Of a stretch of 64,000 nt of DNA, positions 17,483-25,939 are shown in pieces. A model generated the notes under the pieces. That model made no database searches and was not told the origin of the DNA. It was given only the letters and a program-made list of their open reading frames with translations. The DNA is taken from the NCBI GenBank assembly GCA_965279295.1, contig CBDIHQ010000014.1; one strand, written 5' to 3'. The position numbers and the translations under genes are program-made. The DNA is from Aquabacter sp965279295 (GTDB lineage: Bacteria; Pseudomonadota; Alphaproteobacteria; Rhizobiales; Xanthobacteraceae). Each line of letters begins with the position of its first letter. The stretch's first letter is position 1.

Positions 17483-19045
17483 CTATTCGGCGGCCACGGG
17501 CAACTTCGGCGAAACGCCGAAGTCTTCCGGGAAATGGGTGAGGGCGCTGAGCACCGGGTAAGGCGTGAAGCCGCCGAGCGCGCAGAGCGAGCCGAGCTTC
17601 ATGGTCTGGCAGAGGTCGGTCAGCACGGCGAGGTTCGCATCGCGCTTGGTGCCGGCGATGATCTTGTCGAGGGTCTCGACGCCGCGCGTCGAGCCGATGC
17701 GGCAGGGGGTGCACTTGCCGCAGCTCTCGTGGGAGCAGAACTCCATGGCGAAGCGCGCCATGTGCGCCATGTCCACGGTGTCGTCGAACACCGTGATGCC
17801 GCCATGGCCGATCAGCGCGTCCTTCGCGGCGAACGCCTCATAGTCGAACGGGGTGTCGAACTGGTGCACCGGGAGATAGGCGCCGAGCGGCCCACCCGCC
17901 TGCACCGCGCGCACCGGGCGGCCCGATGCCGTGCCGCCGCCAATATCGTTGACGAGTTCGCCCAGCGAGATACCGAAGGCGGTCTCGAACAGGCCACCAA
18001 ACTTGATGTTGCCGGCAAGCTGGATCGGCATCGTGCCGCGCGAGCGACCCATTCCGAAATCCTTGTAGAAGGCGCCGCCCCTGTCGAGGATCACGGGCAC
18101 GGTGGCCAGCGAGATCAGATTGTTGATGACGGTGGGTCGGCCGAACAGGCCCTTGAAGGCGGGCAGCGGCGGCTTGGCGCGGACCACGCCGCGCTTGCCT
18201 TCCAGGCTGTCCAGCAGCGCCGTTTCCTCGCCGCAGACATAGGCGCCCGCGCCCATGCGCATCTCGATGTCGAAGGCATAGCCTGAGCCGGCGACATTCG
18301 CGCCGAGCAGGCCGGCGCGGCGGGCGATGGCGATGGCCTTTTCCATCACCACCAGGGAGAGGGGATATTCTGAACGGCAGTAGACGAAGCCCTTGGTCGC
18401 CCCTACCGCGATGCCGGCGATGGTCATGCCTTCGATCAGGCAGAACGGGTCGGCTTCCATGATGAGCCGGTCGGCGAAGGTGCCGCTGTCGCCCTCGTCG
18501 GCGTTGCAGACGATGTATTTCTGGTCGGCCGGCGCGCCGGCGACCGTGCGCCACTTGATGCCGGTCGGGAAGCCAGCGCCGCCGCGTCCGCGCAGGCCGC
18601 TCTGGAACACCTCTTCGACGATCGCGGCCGGCCCGATTTCAAGCGCCTTGGCGAGGCCCTTGTAGCCGTCATGCGCCTTGTAGTCGGCAAGCGAGAGCGG
18701 ATCGATGATGCCGCAGCGCGCGAAGGTCAGGCGCGTCTGGCGCTTCAGGTAGGGGATTTCCTCCACCAGCCCGACACAGAGCGGATGGTCCTTGCCTTCA
18801 AGCATTCCGGCAGCCAGCAGGCCGGACACGTCGGAAGGCTTCACCGGGCCGTAGCCGACGCGGCCGGCGGGTGTCTCAACCTCGACAAGCGGCTCCAGCC
18901 AGAACAGGCCGCGCGAGCCGTTGCGCACGATGTCGGTCTTGGTGCCGCCTGCCACGAAGGCGTCGTCGAACTTGCGGGCGATGCGATCGGCACCGCAGGC
19001 GACAGCAGTGGCATCGTTGGGGACGAAGATGCGGGCGGTGTTCAT
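17483..19045 (-). CDS. fdsB: Formate dehydrogenase, beta (flavin, NAD-binding) subunit
   Basis: FdsB takes electrons from FdsA and reduces NAD+. The 520-residue protein joins an N-terminal thioredoxin-like domain to a NuoF-like part with FMN/NADH motifs (SGLRGRGGAGFPTGIKW; CNADEGDSGTFADR; GAGAYVCGEETALLDSLEG) and a [4Fe-4S] site near the C-terminus (SCGKCTPCRIGSTRG). It overlaps fdsG by 4 bases (ATGA), indicating coupled translation. The length matches other FdsB proteins. Confidence 0.95.
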   Translation of the reverse strand: MNTARIFVPNDATAVACGADRIARKFDDAFVAGGTKTDIVRNGSRGLFWLEPLVEVETPAGRVGYGPVKPSDVSGLLAAGMLEGKDHPLCVGLVEEIPYLKRQTRLTFARCGIIDPLSLADYKAHDGYKGLAKALEIGPAAIVEEVFQSGLRGRGGAGFPTGIKWRTVAGAPADQKYIVCNADEGDSGTFADRLIMEADPFCLIEGMTIAGIAVGATKGFVYCRSEYPLSLVVMEKAIAIARRAGLLGANVAGSGYAFDIEMRMGAGAYVCGEETALLDSLEGKRGVVRAKPPLPAFKGLFGRPTVINNLISLATVPVILDRGGAFYKDFGMGRSRGTMPIQLAGNIKFGGLFETAFGISLGELVNDIGGGTASGRPVRAVQAGGPLGAYLPVHQFDTPFDYEAFAAKDALIGHGGITVFDDTVDMAHMARFAMEFCSHESCGKCTPCRIGSTRGVETLDKIIAGTKRDANLAVLTDLCQTMKLGSLCALGGFTPYPVLSALTHFPEDFGVSPKLPVAAE

Positions 19046-19521
19046 CGGTCAGTCTCCGCCACCAGTTCGTCGATGGTCTCGCGATCGAGGCGGCCGACAA
19101 GGCGCCCGTCGATCATGGCCGAGGGCGCGCAGGCGCACAGGCCGAGGCAATAGATCGGCTCCAGCGTCACCCGACCATCCGGCGAGGTCTCGCCCATCTC
19201 GATGCCGAGGCGTTCCTCGGCATAGGCGGCAAGCTCGGTGGAACCCATGGCCTGGCATGCCTCGGCGGCGCACAGCTTGATAACATGGCGGCCCGGCGGC
19301 TCGCGGCGGAAGTCATGGTAGAAGGTGACGACGCCATAGACCTCGGCGCGCGAGAGGTTGAGGCTCTCTGCGATCATCGGCACCACGGGGTCGGGAACGA
19401 AGCCGAACGCCTCTTGGATGGCATGCAGGATCGGCATGGTGGCGCCGGCCATCTCACGGTGCGTTGTGATGATCTGCGAAGCGCGCTCCGCGCTCCATGG
19501 CTCGTAACCGGCAACCGGCAT
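19042..19521 (-). CDS. fdsG: Formate dehydrogenase, gamma ([2Fe-2S]) subunit
   Basis: FdsG is the NuoE-like electron-transfer subunit of the complex. The [2Fe-2S] ligands are visible as CAAEAC and CLGLCAC, in a thioredoxin-like fold (EVYGVVTFYHDFRREPPGRH; LEPIYCLGLC). The open frame extends upstream into the promoter region; the ATG at 19521 (MPVAGYEPW) with GGGATG 6 bases before is preferred, giving 159 residues, and the ATG at 19530 is possible. It is first in fdsGBA-fdhD-fdsD. A LysR gene lies upstream in the same direction. Confidence 0.93.
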   Translation of the reverse strand: MPVAGYEPWSAERASQIITTHREMAGATMPILHAIQEAFGFVPDPVVPMIAESLNLSRAEVYGVVTFYHDFRREPPGRHVIKLCAAEACQAMGSTELAAYAEERLGIEMGETSPDGRVTLEPIYCLGLCACAPSAMIDGRLVGRLDRETIDELVAETDR

Positions 19522-19579
19522 ATTCCACATCCCATAGGGCAGCGTGACGCCGCGCTTTTTGTGATCGTTATAAGGAGTG

Positions 19580-19640
19580 TGGCATACAAAGAGCCGCAAT
19601 CAAGCGGGCTGTGGGATGTTGCGATAGAACATCTCTATCG
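19580..19640 (-). promoter_or_regulatory. Putative LysR binding site upstream of fdsG
   Basis: The 177-bp gap between the fds operon and its LysR gene contains CGATAG-N7-CTATCG (19622-19640), a perfect 6-bp inverted repeat that includes the LysR-type T-N11-A spacing. It is about 100 bp before the fdsG start, suitable for an activator. The gap also has TGGCATACAAAG (19580-19591) close to the gene, and a short hairpin with an A6 run (T6 on the minus strand, 19675-19693) that may end the lysR transcript. Confidence 0.5.
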
Positions 19641-19776
19641 TTCGTGACCCGCGCGGAATGCCTCAGGGACGGTCAAAAAAGGCCCTTTCGGCCATCCACC
19701 ACCCCGGAATGGGCATTTTCGCGGGCATCCGATTGCTTTCTTCTATGCTGCACTGCAGCATTTCGGGCGCGCTGGC

Positions 19777-20709
19777 TCAGGGTTGAAGCGCGACGAGCGC
19801 GGGATCGCGGTCGGCAAGTGATTCCAGCCGAGGCGCGATGCGGCGTGCTTCGGCCACGAGCGCGGCTGTAATGGGCGTGGTCGGCTCCCGATGGGGCACC
19901 ACAAGGCCGATGGAGTGTGAAATCTCAGGATCGACGATCGGGATCGAACGCACGATCGAAGTCAGCCCCAGCGAATCCGCCAGCATGGCCGGCATGACGC
20001 TGGCCCAATGGCCGGTGCGCACATGGGTGAACAGCACGATCATGGAATTGGATTCGAGCGTCGGCTTTGGCGGTCCGCCGGCGGCGCTGAGCAGGCCGTC
20101 GATGATCCGGCGGTTCTGCATGTCGGGGGTCAGAAGGCAGAGCGGCAGTTCGGCGATTTCGGCCCAACTCACATGCTGCCGGTCGCCGTATTTGGAATTG
20201 GGCGAGGTCACGAGACGGTATTGCTCGCGATAGAGCGGAACCGTGTTCACCCGGCCGAGCGGCTCGTTGTCGAGATAGGTCAGGCCCGCGTCGATCTCCA
20301 GGTTTTCCAGGTGGTTCAGGATTTCGATGGAGGTGCGCGAAATCACGGTGAACCGCACGTCGGGATGGCGTGCGCGGAACGGCGTCGTCAGCGCGGCGAC
20401 CATGGGCAAAGCGGTGGGGATGGCTGCGATCCGAAGCGGCCCGGCCAGCCCGCGTTTCAGCGCATCGATGTCCTGCCGCATGGCGCGGCTGTCGGAGACG
20501 ATGCGGCGCGCCCATTCCAGCGTGCGCTCGCCCTCGGGCGTGAAGCCCATGAAGCGGGAGCCGCGCTGCACCAGCAGCACGCCCAACGTATCCTCAAGCT
20601 GCTTGATGCCGGCAGAAAGAGTCGGCTGCGTCACGCCGCACGCTTCTCCCGCCCGGCCGAAATGGCGCTCCCGTGCGAGGGCGATCAAATATTCGAGCTT
20701 GTCGATCAT
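19777..20709 (-). CDS. LysR-family regulator of the formate dehydrogenase operon
   Basis: The 310-residue protein has a LysR N-terminal helix-turn-helix (ALARERHFGRAGEACGVTQPTL... continuing as a typical wing) and a substrate-binding domain. FdsR-type LysR genes lie directly upstream of fds operons in related bacteria, in the same direction as here, and respond to formate. The ATG at 20709 (MIDKLEYL) is chosen over a TTG four codons upstream; neither has a strong ribosome site. The control of fds is inferred from position and the palindrome before fdsG. Confidence 0.85.
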   Translation of the reverse strand: MIDKLEYLIALARERHFGRAGEACGVTQPTLSAGIKQLEDTLGVLLVQRGSRFMGFTPEGERTLEWARRIVSDSRAMRQDIDALKRGLAGPLRIAAIPTALPMVAALTTPFRARHPDVRFTVISRTSIEILNHLENLEIDAGLTYLDNEPLGRVNTVPLYREQYRLVTSPNSKYGDRQHVSWAEIAELPLCLLTPDMQNRRIIDGLLSAAGGPPKPTLESNSMIVLFTHVRTGHWASVMPAMLADSLGLTSIVRSIPIVDPEISHSIGLVVPHREPTTPITAALVAEARRIAPRLESLADRDPALVALQP

Positions 20710-20932
20710 TGAGGCGGTCAATCTGCCTGAGGCGCGGGCGGCACTGAAGCGGGGAGCTTGCCCGAAGTGCTGGGGATTTCAAATACATGGTCGGCACAGG
20801 CGCGTTGACTAGAGAAGCGCGGCCGTTCCGTGTCGAATATCCATGGAACTCAATCCCCACAAACAGAGTTAGCAGAACGTTTCCAGATGCCATAGGGGCG
20901 CTGGCTTTAGATCCTGTTCGCAGGAGGGTGAC

Positions 20933-21094
20933 ATGGCATTCGCGCGCGCTTTCGTGGTGATTTCGTTGCTGGCCGTGATTTCCTCGGCGTCTGCCTCGCT
21001 GCTTACACCGCCGCCCGTCGCGACGGGTGATCAGAAGCAGGAACAGCAGAAGCCAGAGCAGCAGAAATATTACGGGCCGAGCAAGATCGCCTGA
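20933..21094 (+). CDS. Small exported protein, 53 residues, unknown
   Basis: An ATG with AGGAGGG 4 bases upstream opens a 53-codon frame. The product starts MAFARAFVVISLLAVISSAS, a signal-peptide-like hydrophobic run, and continues with a short Gln/Lys-rich segment (DQKQEQQKPEQQK) ending in YYGPSKIA. It is divergent from the lysR gene and 45 bp before the DUF2865 gene, so both may be co-transcribed. I do not recognise a family. The strong ribosome site and signal peptide support it as real. Confidence 0.6.
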   Translation: MAFARAFVVISLLAVISSASASLLTPPPVATGDQKQEQQKPEQQKYYGPSKIA

Positions 21095-21139
21095 TCCCGG
21101 CTGCTGCCGTCGATCCATTCTGACACACAGGAGAGTATC

Positions 21140-21811
21140 GTGCGGCGAGCAGCATGCAGCGCAGTGATGGCGCTTGTCTTGAGCTTTGGGGCACTCGGGC
21201 CTGCCAGCGCCCAGAGCGCAGGTGATTTCTTCGCCGCGATCTTCGGTGGGCTCGCCCGGCCGCGGGCGCCCCAGCCCATGGCGATGTTTCCCGGACTGGC
21301 GCCCGACGCCGCCGAGGCGCCCCGCACGCCGAGCCGCACCGTGGCCTATTGCGTGCGCATGTGCGACGGTCGCTATTTCCCGCTCACCAATGCCGCGGAT
21401 GCTCAGTCCCAATGCGCTTCATTCTGCCCGAAGGCGGAGACCCAGGTGTTCCGTGGCTCGGGCACCAACATCGAGGATGCGACCAACGACGCAGGCCGGT
21501 CCTATAGCGCCATTCCCAACGCCTATGTTTACCGCACCAAGCTGGATAACGCCTGCACCTGCACCGGCCAGGGACCGACCGGTCTTGCCCCCGTGCCGGT
21601 TAAGGAGGATGCCACCCTTCGGCGCGGCGACATCGTCATGACGGCGGAAGGCGCGCGGGTGTTCGATGCGAAATCCTCGTCGCCGCCCCATAAGGACAGC
21701 GCTTTCGTGCCGCCGGGCCAGGCATCGCGTCTCTCACGCGACACCCGGCAGCAGATCGAGGATCTGAAACTCGCCTCCGACACGCCTCAGACGCTGGCGA
21801 AGACCCGGTAG
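21140..21811 (+). CDS. DUF2865 exported protein
   Basis: The 223-residue product begins with a signal peptide (ALVLSFGALGPASAQS) and has the DUF2865 core with paired Cys residues: RTVAYCVRMCDGRYFPL, CASFCPKAETQVFRGSG and DNACTCTGQGPTGLA. These Cys may form disulfides in the periplasm. The family is restricted mostly to Rhizobiales and its role is unknown. The start is GTG with AGGAGAG 4 bases before it. Its 3' end overlaps the convergent cysA gene by 25 bp. Confidence 0.85.
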   Translation: MRRAACSAVMALVLSFGALGPASAQSAGDFFAAIFGGLARPRAPQPMAMFPGLAPDAAEAPRTPSRTVAYCVRMCDGRYFPLTNAADAQSQCASFCPKAETQVFRGSGTNIEDATNDAGRSYSAIPNAYVYRTKLDNACTCTGQGPTGLAPVPVKEDATLRRGDIVMTAEGARVFDAKSSSPPHKDSAFVPPGQASRLSRDTRQQIEDLKLASDTPQTLAKTR

Positions 21812-22833
21812 CGACGCGGCACGAGGCCAACGACGCTGCCCACCGGCAGCGTGTCGGAATGGGGCACGGCCGCTTCCACCACGATATCCGTGCCGTTTCC
21901 GGGGATTGCGATATCGGCGCGACGTATCGGGCCGAAGGTGCGCACAGCGAGAACACGACCGGAAATCGGCGCCTCGCCGGCACTTGCGAGGTCGACGTCA
22001 TGGGGACGGGCGAAAATGCGCGCCGGCCCATTCGCAACGCCCTGGCTGTCCAGCGCCAATTGCCGGCCGCCGACGAACAGCGAACCATCGCGGACATCCA
22101 CCGGCAGCGACAGGCTTTCTCCGATGAAGTCGTGCACGAACGCGGTTTCCGGTGCGTCGTAAACTTGCCCCGGCGAGCCCACCTGCTCGATGCGGCCCTT
22201 GCCCATCACCACGACGATATCAGCCAGCTCCAATGCCTCTTCCTGGTCGTGGGTGACGAGGACGGAGGTGACAGGCAATTCTTCGTGGAGGTTGCGCAGC
22301 CAGCGGCGCAATTCCTTGCGGACCTTCGCATCGAGCGCACCGAACGGCTCATCCAGCAGCAGAACGCGCGGCGAGATCGCAAGCGCACGCGCCAGGGCGA
22401 CACGCTGGCGTTGGCCGCCGGAGAGCTGGCCGGGGTAGCGGTCGGAGAGCCAGTCGATCTGCACCAGGGAGAGAAGCTGGTTGACCTTGTCACGGATGGC
22501 GGCTTCGGGGAGCTTGTCCGCGCCTTTGCGCACGCGCAGTCCGAACGCGACGTTCTCGAACACGTTCATGTGCCGAAACAGGGCGTAGTGCTGGAATACG
22601 AACCCCACATTGCGCTCGCGCACCGAGCGGGAGAGCGCATCCTGCCCGTCGAACCGCACCTCACCGGAATCCGGCCAGTCGAGCCCGGCGATGATGCGCA
22701 GGAGCGTGGTCTTGCCGGAGCCCGAAGGCCCCAGCAGCGCCACCAGTTCCCCGCCGGGAATGTGCAGGCTCACATTGTCCAGCGCGTTGAAATCCTTGAA
22801 ACGCTTGGAGACGTTGACGACGTCGATACTCAT
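21787..22833 (-). CDS. cysA: Sulfate/thiosulfate ABC transporter ATP-binding protein
   Basis: CysA drives sulfate import. The 348-residue protein has Walker A (LLGPSGSGKTTLLRI), signature (QLSGGQRQRVALARAL), Walker B (VLLLDEPFGALDAK) and the C-terminal TOBE-like regulatory region (IFARPHDVDLA). The ATG at 22833 (MSIDVVNVSKRF) is right: longer readings of the frame run inside cysW and show no family similarity. The ATG overlaps the cysW stop by 4 bases. Last gene of cysP-T-W-A. Confidence 0.95.
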   Translation of the reverse strand: MSIDVVNVSKRFKDFNALDNVSLHIPGGELVALLGPSGSGKTTLLRIIAGLDWPDSGEVRFDGQDALSRSVRERNVGFVFQHYALFRHMNVFENVAFGLRVRKGADKLPEAAIRDKVNQLLSLVQIDWLSDRYPGQLSGGQRQRVALARALAISPRVLLLDEPFGALDAKVRKELRRWLRNLHEELPVTSVLVTHDQEEALELADIVVVMGKGRIEQVGSPGQVYDAPETAFVHDFIGESLSLPVDVRDGSLFVGGRQLALDSQGVANGPARIFARPHDVDLASAGEAPISGRVLAVRTFGPIRRADIAIPGNGTDIVVEAAVPHSDTLPVGSVVGLVPRRYRVFASV

Positions 22834-23738
22834 CGGCGGTGCTCCGAAAGGCGGGCCTCGAGCAGCGTCTTGGCGATCAGCGTCACCAGAGCCAGCAGGG
22901 CCAGGAGCGTCGCCACGGCGAACGACGCTACGAATTTGTACTCGTTGTAGAGAATCTCGATGTGCAGCGGCATCGTATTGGTGAGGCCACGGATATGGCC
23001 CGACACCACCGACACCGCGCCGAACTCGCCCATGGCGCGCGCGTTGCAGAGCAGCACGCCATAGAGCAGCGCCCATTTCACGTTCGGCAGCGTCACGCGG
23101 AAGAAGGTCGAAAGGCCGGAGGCGCCGAGCGAGATCGCCGCCTCCTCCTCCGCCGTGCCCTGCTCCTGCATCAGCGGGATCAGTTCGCGGGCGACAAAGG
23201 GGAAGGTGACGAAGATGGTCGCCAGCACGATGCCGGGCAGGGCGAAGATGATCTTGATATCCGCCGCCTGAACCCAATAGGCGAACAGGCCCTGCGACCC
23301 AAACAGCAGCACATAGACCAAGCCGGCCACCACAGGAGAGACCGAGAACGGCAGGTCGATCAGCGTGATCAGCAGGCTCTTTCCGGGAAAGTCGAACTTG
23401 GTGATGGCCCAGGACGCCACCAGCCCAAACACCAGATTGGCAGCCACCGAAATGACAGCCACCAGAAGCGTCAGGCGGATCGCCGCGAGCGCGTCGGGGT
23501 CGACCAGGGCCGCCACATAGGCCACCCAGCCGCGCCGGAACGCTTCAAAAAACACGTTCACCAGCGGCAGGGCGATGAACAGGCCGAGGAAGGTGAGGGC
23601 GATGAAGATGATGGTGAAGCGCACCGCTGCCGGCTCGGTGTTCACGGGTCCCGGCCGTCGCACCGTGTGGGTGGCGGGCACGGCCGGCAGACCCTCGGAG
23701 GCGAGGGCGTGGGGTGCGGCTTCGCTGGAGATGCTCAT
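22830..23738 (-). CDS. cysW: Sulfate ABC transporter permease
   Basis: This 302-residue inner-membrane permease has about six helices and the EAA-loop (EEEAAISLGASGLSTFFRV) that contacts CysA, plus FGAVSVVSGHIRGLTNTM near the end, typical of CysW. It pairs with CysT to form the sulfate channel. It overlaps its neighbours by 4 bases on both sides (ATGA at each junction), so the three genes are translationally coupled. Confidence 0.94.
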   Translation of the reverse strand: MSISSEAAPHALASEGLPAVPATHTVRRPGPVNTEPAAVRFTIIFIALTFLGLFIALPLVNVFFEAFRRGWVAYVAALVDPDALAAIRLTLLVAVISVAANLVFGLVASWAITKFDFPGKSLLITLIDLPFSVSPVVAGLVYVLLFGSQGLFAYWVQAADIKIIFALPGIVLATIFVTFPFVARELIPLMQEQGTAEEEAAISLGASGLSTFFRVTLPNVKWALLYGVLLCNARAMGEFGAVSVVSGHIRGLTNTMPLHIEILYNEYKFVASFAVATLLALLALVTLIAKTLLEARLSEHRR

Positions 23739-24589
23739 GCGCTCCTCCCGCGCGTTTCACTCCACCGCTGCAGGCGGTTGATGACCAGCAACAGAAGGAA
23801 GGAGGCCACAAGCATGACGGTCGCAATCGCGGTGGCGTCCGCGTAGCGATACTCCTCCAGCCGGATGACGATGAGCAGCGGCGCGATCTCCGAGATGCCG
23901 GGCAGGTTGCCGGCAATGAATATGACCGAGCCGTATTCGCCCACGGCGCGCGCGAAGGCGAGGGCAAAGCCGGTGAGCAGGGCCGGCAGTATCGAAGGCA
24001 GCACCACGCGGACCACGGTCTGAAGGCGGCTTGCGCCGAGGCTCGCGGCGGCGTCCTCAAGTTCCTTGTCCAAATCCTCCAGCACCGGCTGAACGGTCCG
24101 CACGACGAACGGCAGGCCGATGAACACCAGCGCGACCAGAATGCCGAGCGGGGTAAATGAGACCTTGATGCCGAGCGGGGCCAGCAGCGACCCGATCCAG
24201 CCGTTCTCTGCATACAGCGAGGTCAGCGCGATACCGGCCACGGCGGTGGGAAGGGCGAAAGGAATGTCGATGATGGCATCGACCACCCGGCGGAACGGGA
24301 AGTCGTAACGCACCAGCGCCCACACCACGATGGAGCCGAACACCAGATTGATCACCGCCGCCGCCAGCGAAAGGCCGAACGACACCTGGAGGGCGTGAAG
24401 CGTGCGTGCGCTGGTGACGATGGTGATGAAGCGATCGAGGCTAAGCTCGCTGGTCTTGATGAACAGCGCCGATAGCGGAAGCAGCACGATCAGGCAAAGC
24501 CAGGTGAGCGTCAGCCCGAGCGTCAGCCCGAAACCGGGAATGACGCTGCGCTTGCGGAACAACGGGCGCTGTGTGGCGGCGAGTGCCAT
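23735..24589 (-). CDS. cysT: Sulfate ABC transporter permease
   Basis: The second permease, 284 residues, with the loop ELEDAAASLGASRLQTV and the CysT-typical ARAVGEYGSVIFIAGNLPG. The open frame extends further upstream, but the ATG at 24589 (MALAATQRPLF) has AAGGA 5 bases before it and gives the family length. It lies about 200 bp after cysP, with a hairpin in the gap. Also called cysU. Confidence 0.94.
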   Translation of the reverse strand: MALAATQRPLFRKRSVIPGFGLTLGLTLTWLCLIVLLPLSALFIKTSELSLDRFITIVTSARTLHALQVSFGLSLAAAVINLVFGSIVVWALVRYDFPFRRVVDAIIDIPFALPTAVAGIALTSLYAENGWIGSLLAPLGIKVSFTPLGILVALVFIGLPFVVRTVQPVLEDLDKELEDAAASLGASRLQTVVRVVLPSILPALLTGFALAFARAVGEYGSVIFIAGNLPGISEIAPLLIVIRLEEYRYADATAIATVMLVASFLLLLVINRLQRWSETRGRSA

Positions 24590-24649
24590 CTGGGTCCTTG
24601 CGCGAATGAGCGGCACGAATGGGCGTATCGGCCCCCGGCTTGAAACGAG

Positions 24650-24676
24650 GTGAAGCGGCCATCCGGGCCGCTTCAC
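24650..24676. terminator. Hairpin between cysP and cysT
   Basis: A perfect 11-bp stem (GTGAAGCGGCC and its complement) with a 5-base loop lies between cysP and cysT. On the minus strand no T-run follows, so it is more likely a stabiliser or partial terminator than a full stop. It could make cysP transcript more abundant than the permease part, as is common for binding proteins. Confidence 0.5.
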
Positions 24677-24790
24677 ATTTTAACAGCTTCAGGGGAGGTG
24701 GTAATCCGCCGCTGCCCTGCCAGGCTCTGCACGCCTGGCGGGGCGCGGCGGCCCGGTGCGGCGGGAGGAGATGCCGCGCGGGATAAGGCG

Positions 24791-25810
24791 TCAGTTGCTG
24801 TAGATTTGGTCGAATATGCCGTTGTCGCCGAAGTGGGTCTTCTGCGCATTGGCCCAGCCGCCGAACAAGTCGATGGTGAACAAGCTGACGGGAGCGAACT
24901 TGTCCTTGAACTTCGCGGCCACCTGCTCATTGCGGGGGCGGTAGAAGTTCTTCGCGGCGATTTCCTGTCCCTCGGGGGTGTAGAGGAACTTGAGATAAGC
25001 TTCGGCGGTGGCGCGGGTGCCGCGCTTGTCGACGACCTTATCCACCACCGCGACCGGCGGCTCGGCGAGGATGGAAATGGAGGGGGTCACGATGTCGAAC
25101 TTGTCCGGACCGAGTTCGTTGACCGAGAGATAAGCTTCGTTCTCCCAGGCGATCAGCACGTCGCCGATGCCACGCTCGACGAAGGTGACCGTTGAGCCAC
25201 GCGCGCCGCTGTCGAGCACGGGGGCATTCTTGTACAGCGCCTTGACGAATTCCTTGGCCTTTGCCTCGTCGCCGCCGGGCTGCTTCAACGCATAGCCCCA
25301 TGCGGCGAGATAGTTCCAGCGTGCGCCGCCGGAGGTCTTCGGGTTCGGCGTGACAACCTTGATGCCCGGCTTGACCAGGTCGTTCCAGTCCTTGATGCCC
25401 TTGGGATTACCCTTGCGCACCAGGAATACGATGGTCGAGGTATACGGTGTGGAATTGTCCGGCAGCTTTTTCTGCCAGTCGGTGGCGATCAGTCCACGCT
25501 GCGCGATCGCATTGATGTCATAGGCGAGTGCGAGTGTGACGACGTCCGCTTCCAGGCCGTCGATGACCGATCGGGCCTGGCCGCCGGAGCCGCCATGCGA
25601 TTGGCGGATCGTCAGGGTGTCGCCAGGGTGGGTCTTGGCCCACTCGGCCCCGAACGCCTTATTGACGCTGACATAAAGCTCGCGGGTCGGGTCGTAGGAC
25701 ACGTTTAGCAGCGTGGTTTCGGCTGCAAATGAAGGCACCACGGGCGCTGCCGACAGCGATAGCGCAAGGGCGCCTGCGGCGAGCTTTTTGAAAGACGTGT
25801 GGAAAGACAT
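24791..25810 (-). CDS. cysP: Periplasmic sulfate-binding protein
   Basis: The 339-residue product starts with a signal peptide (LAAGALALSLSAAPVVPSFA) and contains sulfate-binding protein motifs: LLNVSYDPTRELY, QSHGGSGGQARSV and NPKTSGGARWNYLAAWGYA. It captures sulfate in the periplasm for CysTWA. The ATG at 25810 has AAGGTG upstream; an upstream GTG lacks the signal-peptide arrangement. It could equally be named sbp; thiosulfate binding is not distinguishable. An AT-rich promoter region lies before it. Confidence 0.94.
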   Translation of the reverse strand: MSFHTSFKKLAAGALALSLSAAPVVPSFAAETTLLNVSYDPTRELYVSVNKAFGAEWAKTHPGDTLTIRQSHGGSGGQARSVIDGLEADVVTLALAYDINAIAQRGLIATDWQKKLPDNSTPYTSTIVFLVRKGNPKGIKDWNDLVKPGIKVVTPNPKTSGGARWNYLAAWGYALKQPGGDEAKAKEFVKALYKNAPVLDSGARGSTVTFVERGIGDVLIAWENEAYLSVNELGPDKFDIVTPSISILAEPPVAVVDKVVDKRGTRATAEAYLKFLYTPEGQEIAAKNFYRPRNEQVAAKFKDKFAPVSLFTIDLFGGWANAQKTHFGDNGIFDQIYSN

Positions 25811-25939
25811 CGAAGCACCTTCGGCGATGGATCGGCTGCTGTCGCCGCCGGTTGACCGAACGATGGCATCGCCTCGGAGGAGCGTCAATATTTAATCAAT
25901 AAAATTAGTAGAGATAATTATATTACAAGAAATAACTGT
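25811..25939 (-). promoter_or_regulatory. AT-rich promoter region of cysP
   Basis: The gap between the cysH stop and cysP start is strongly AT-rich at 25889-25940, unlike the flanking genes. This suggests a separate promoter, so uptake genes may be controlled apart from cysI/cysH. No clear repeat or known sulfur-regulator site was identified. Confidence 0.45.

Noticed and set aside
15515..18286. 923-codon open frame opposite fdsA and fdsB
   Set aside because: The opposite strand carries an unmistakable formate dehydrogenase with all cluster motifs; the mirror frame has no recognisable fold.
22834..23277. N-terminal extension of the cysA frame
   Set aside because: It lies within cysW coding sequence, and the family N-terminus starts at the ATG at 22833, overlapping the cysW stop.
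25430..25460. GGTATACGG resembling the oxalate operator core
   Set aside because: It lies inside the cysP coding region and lacks the rest of the motif.
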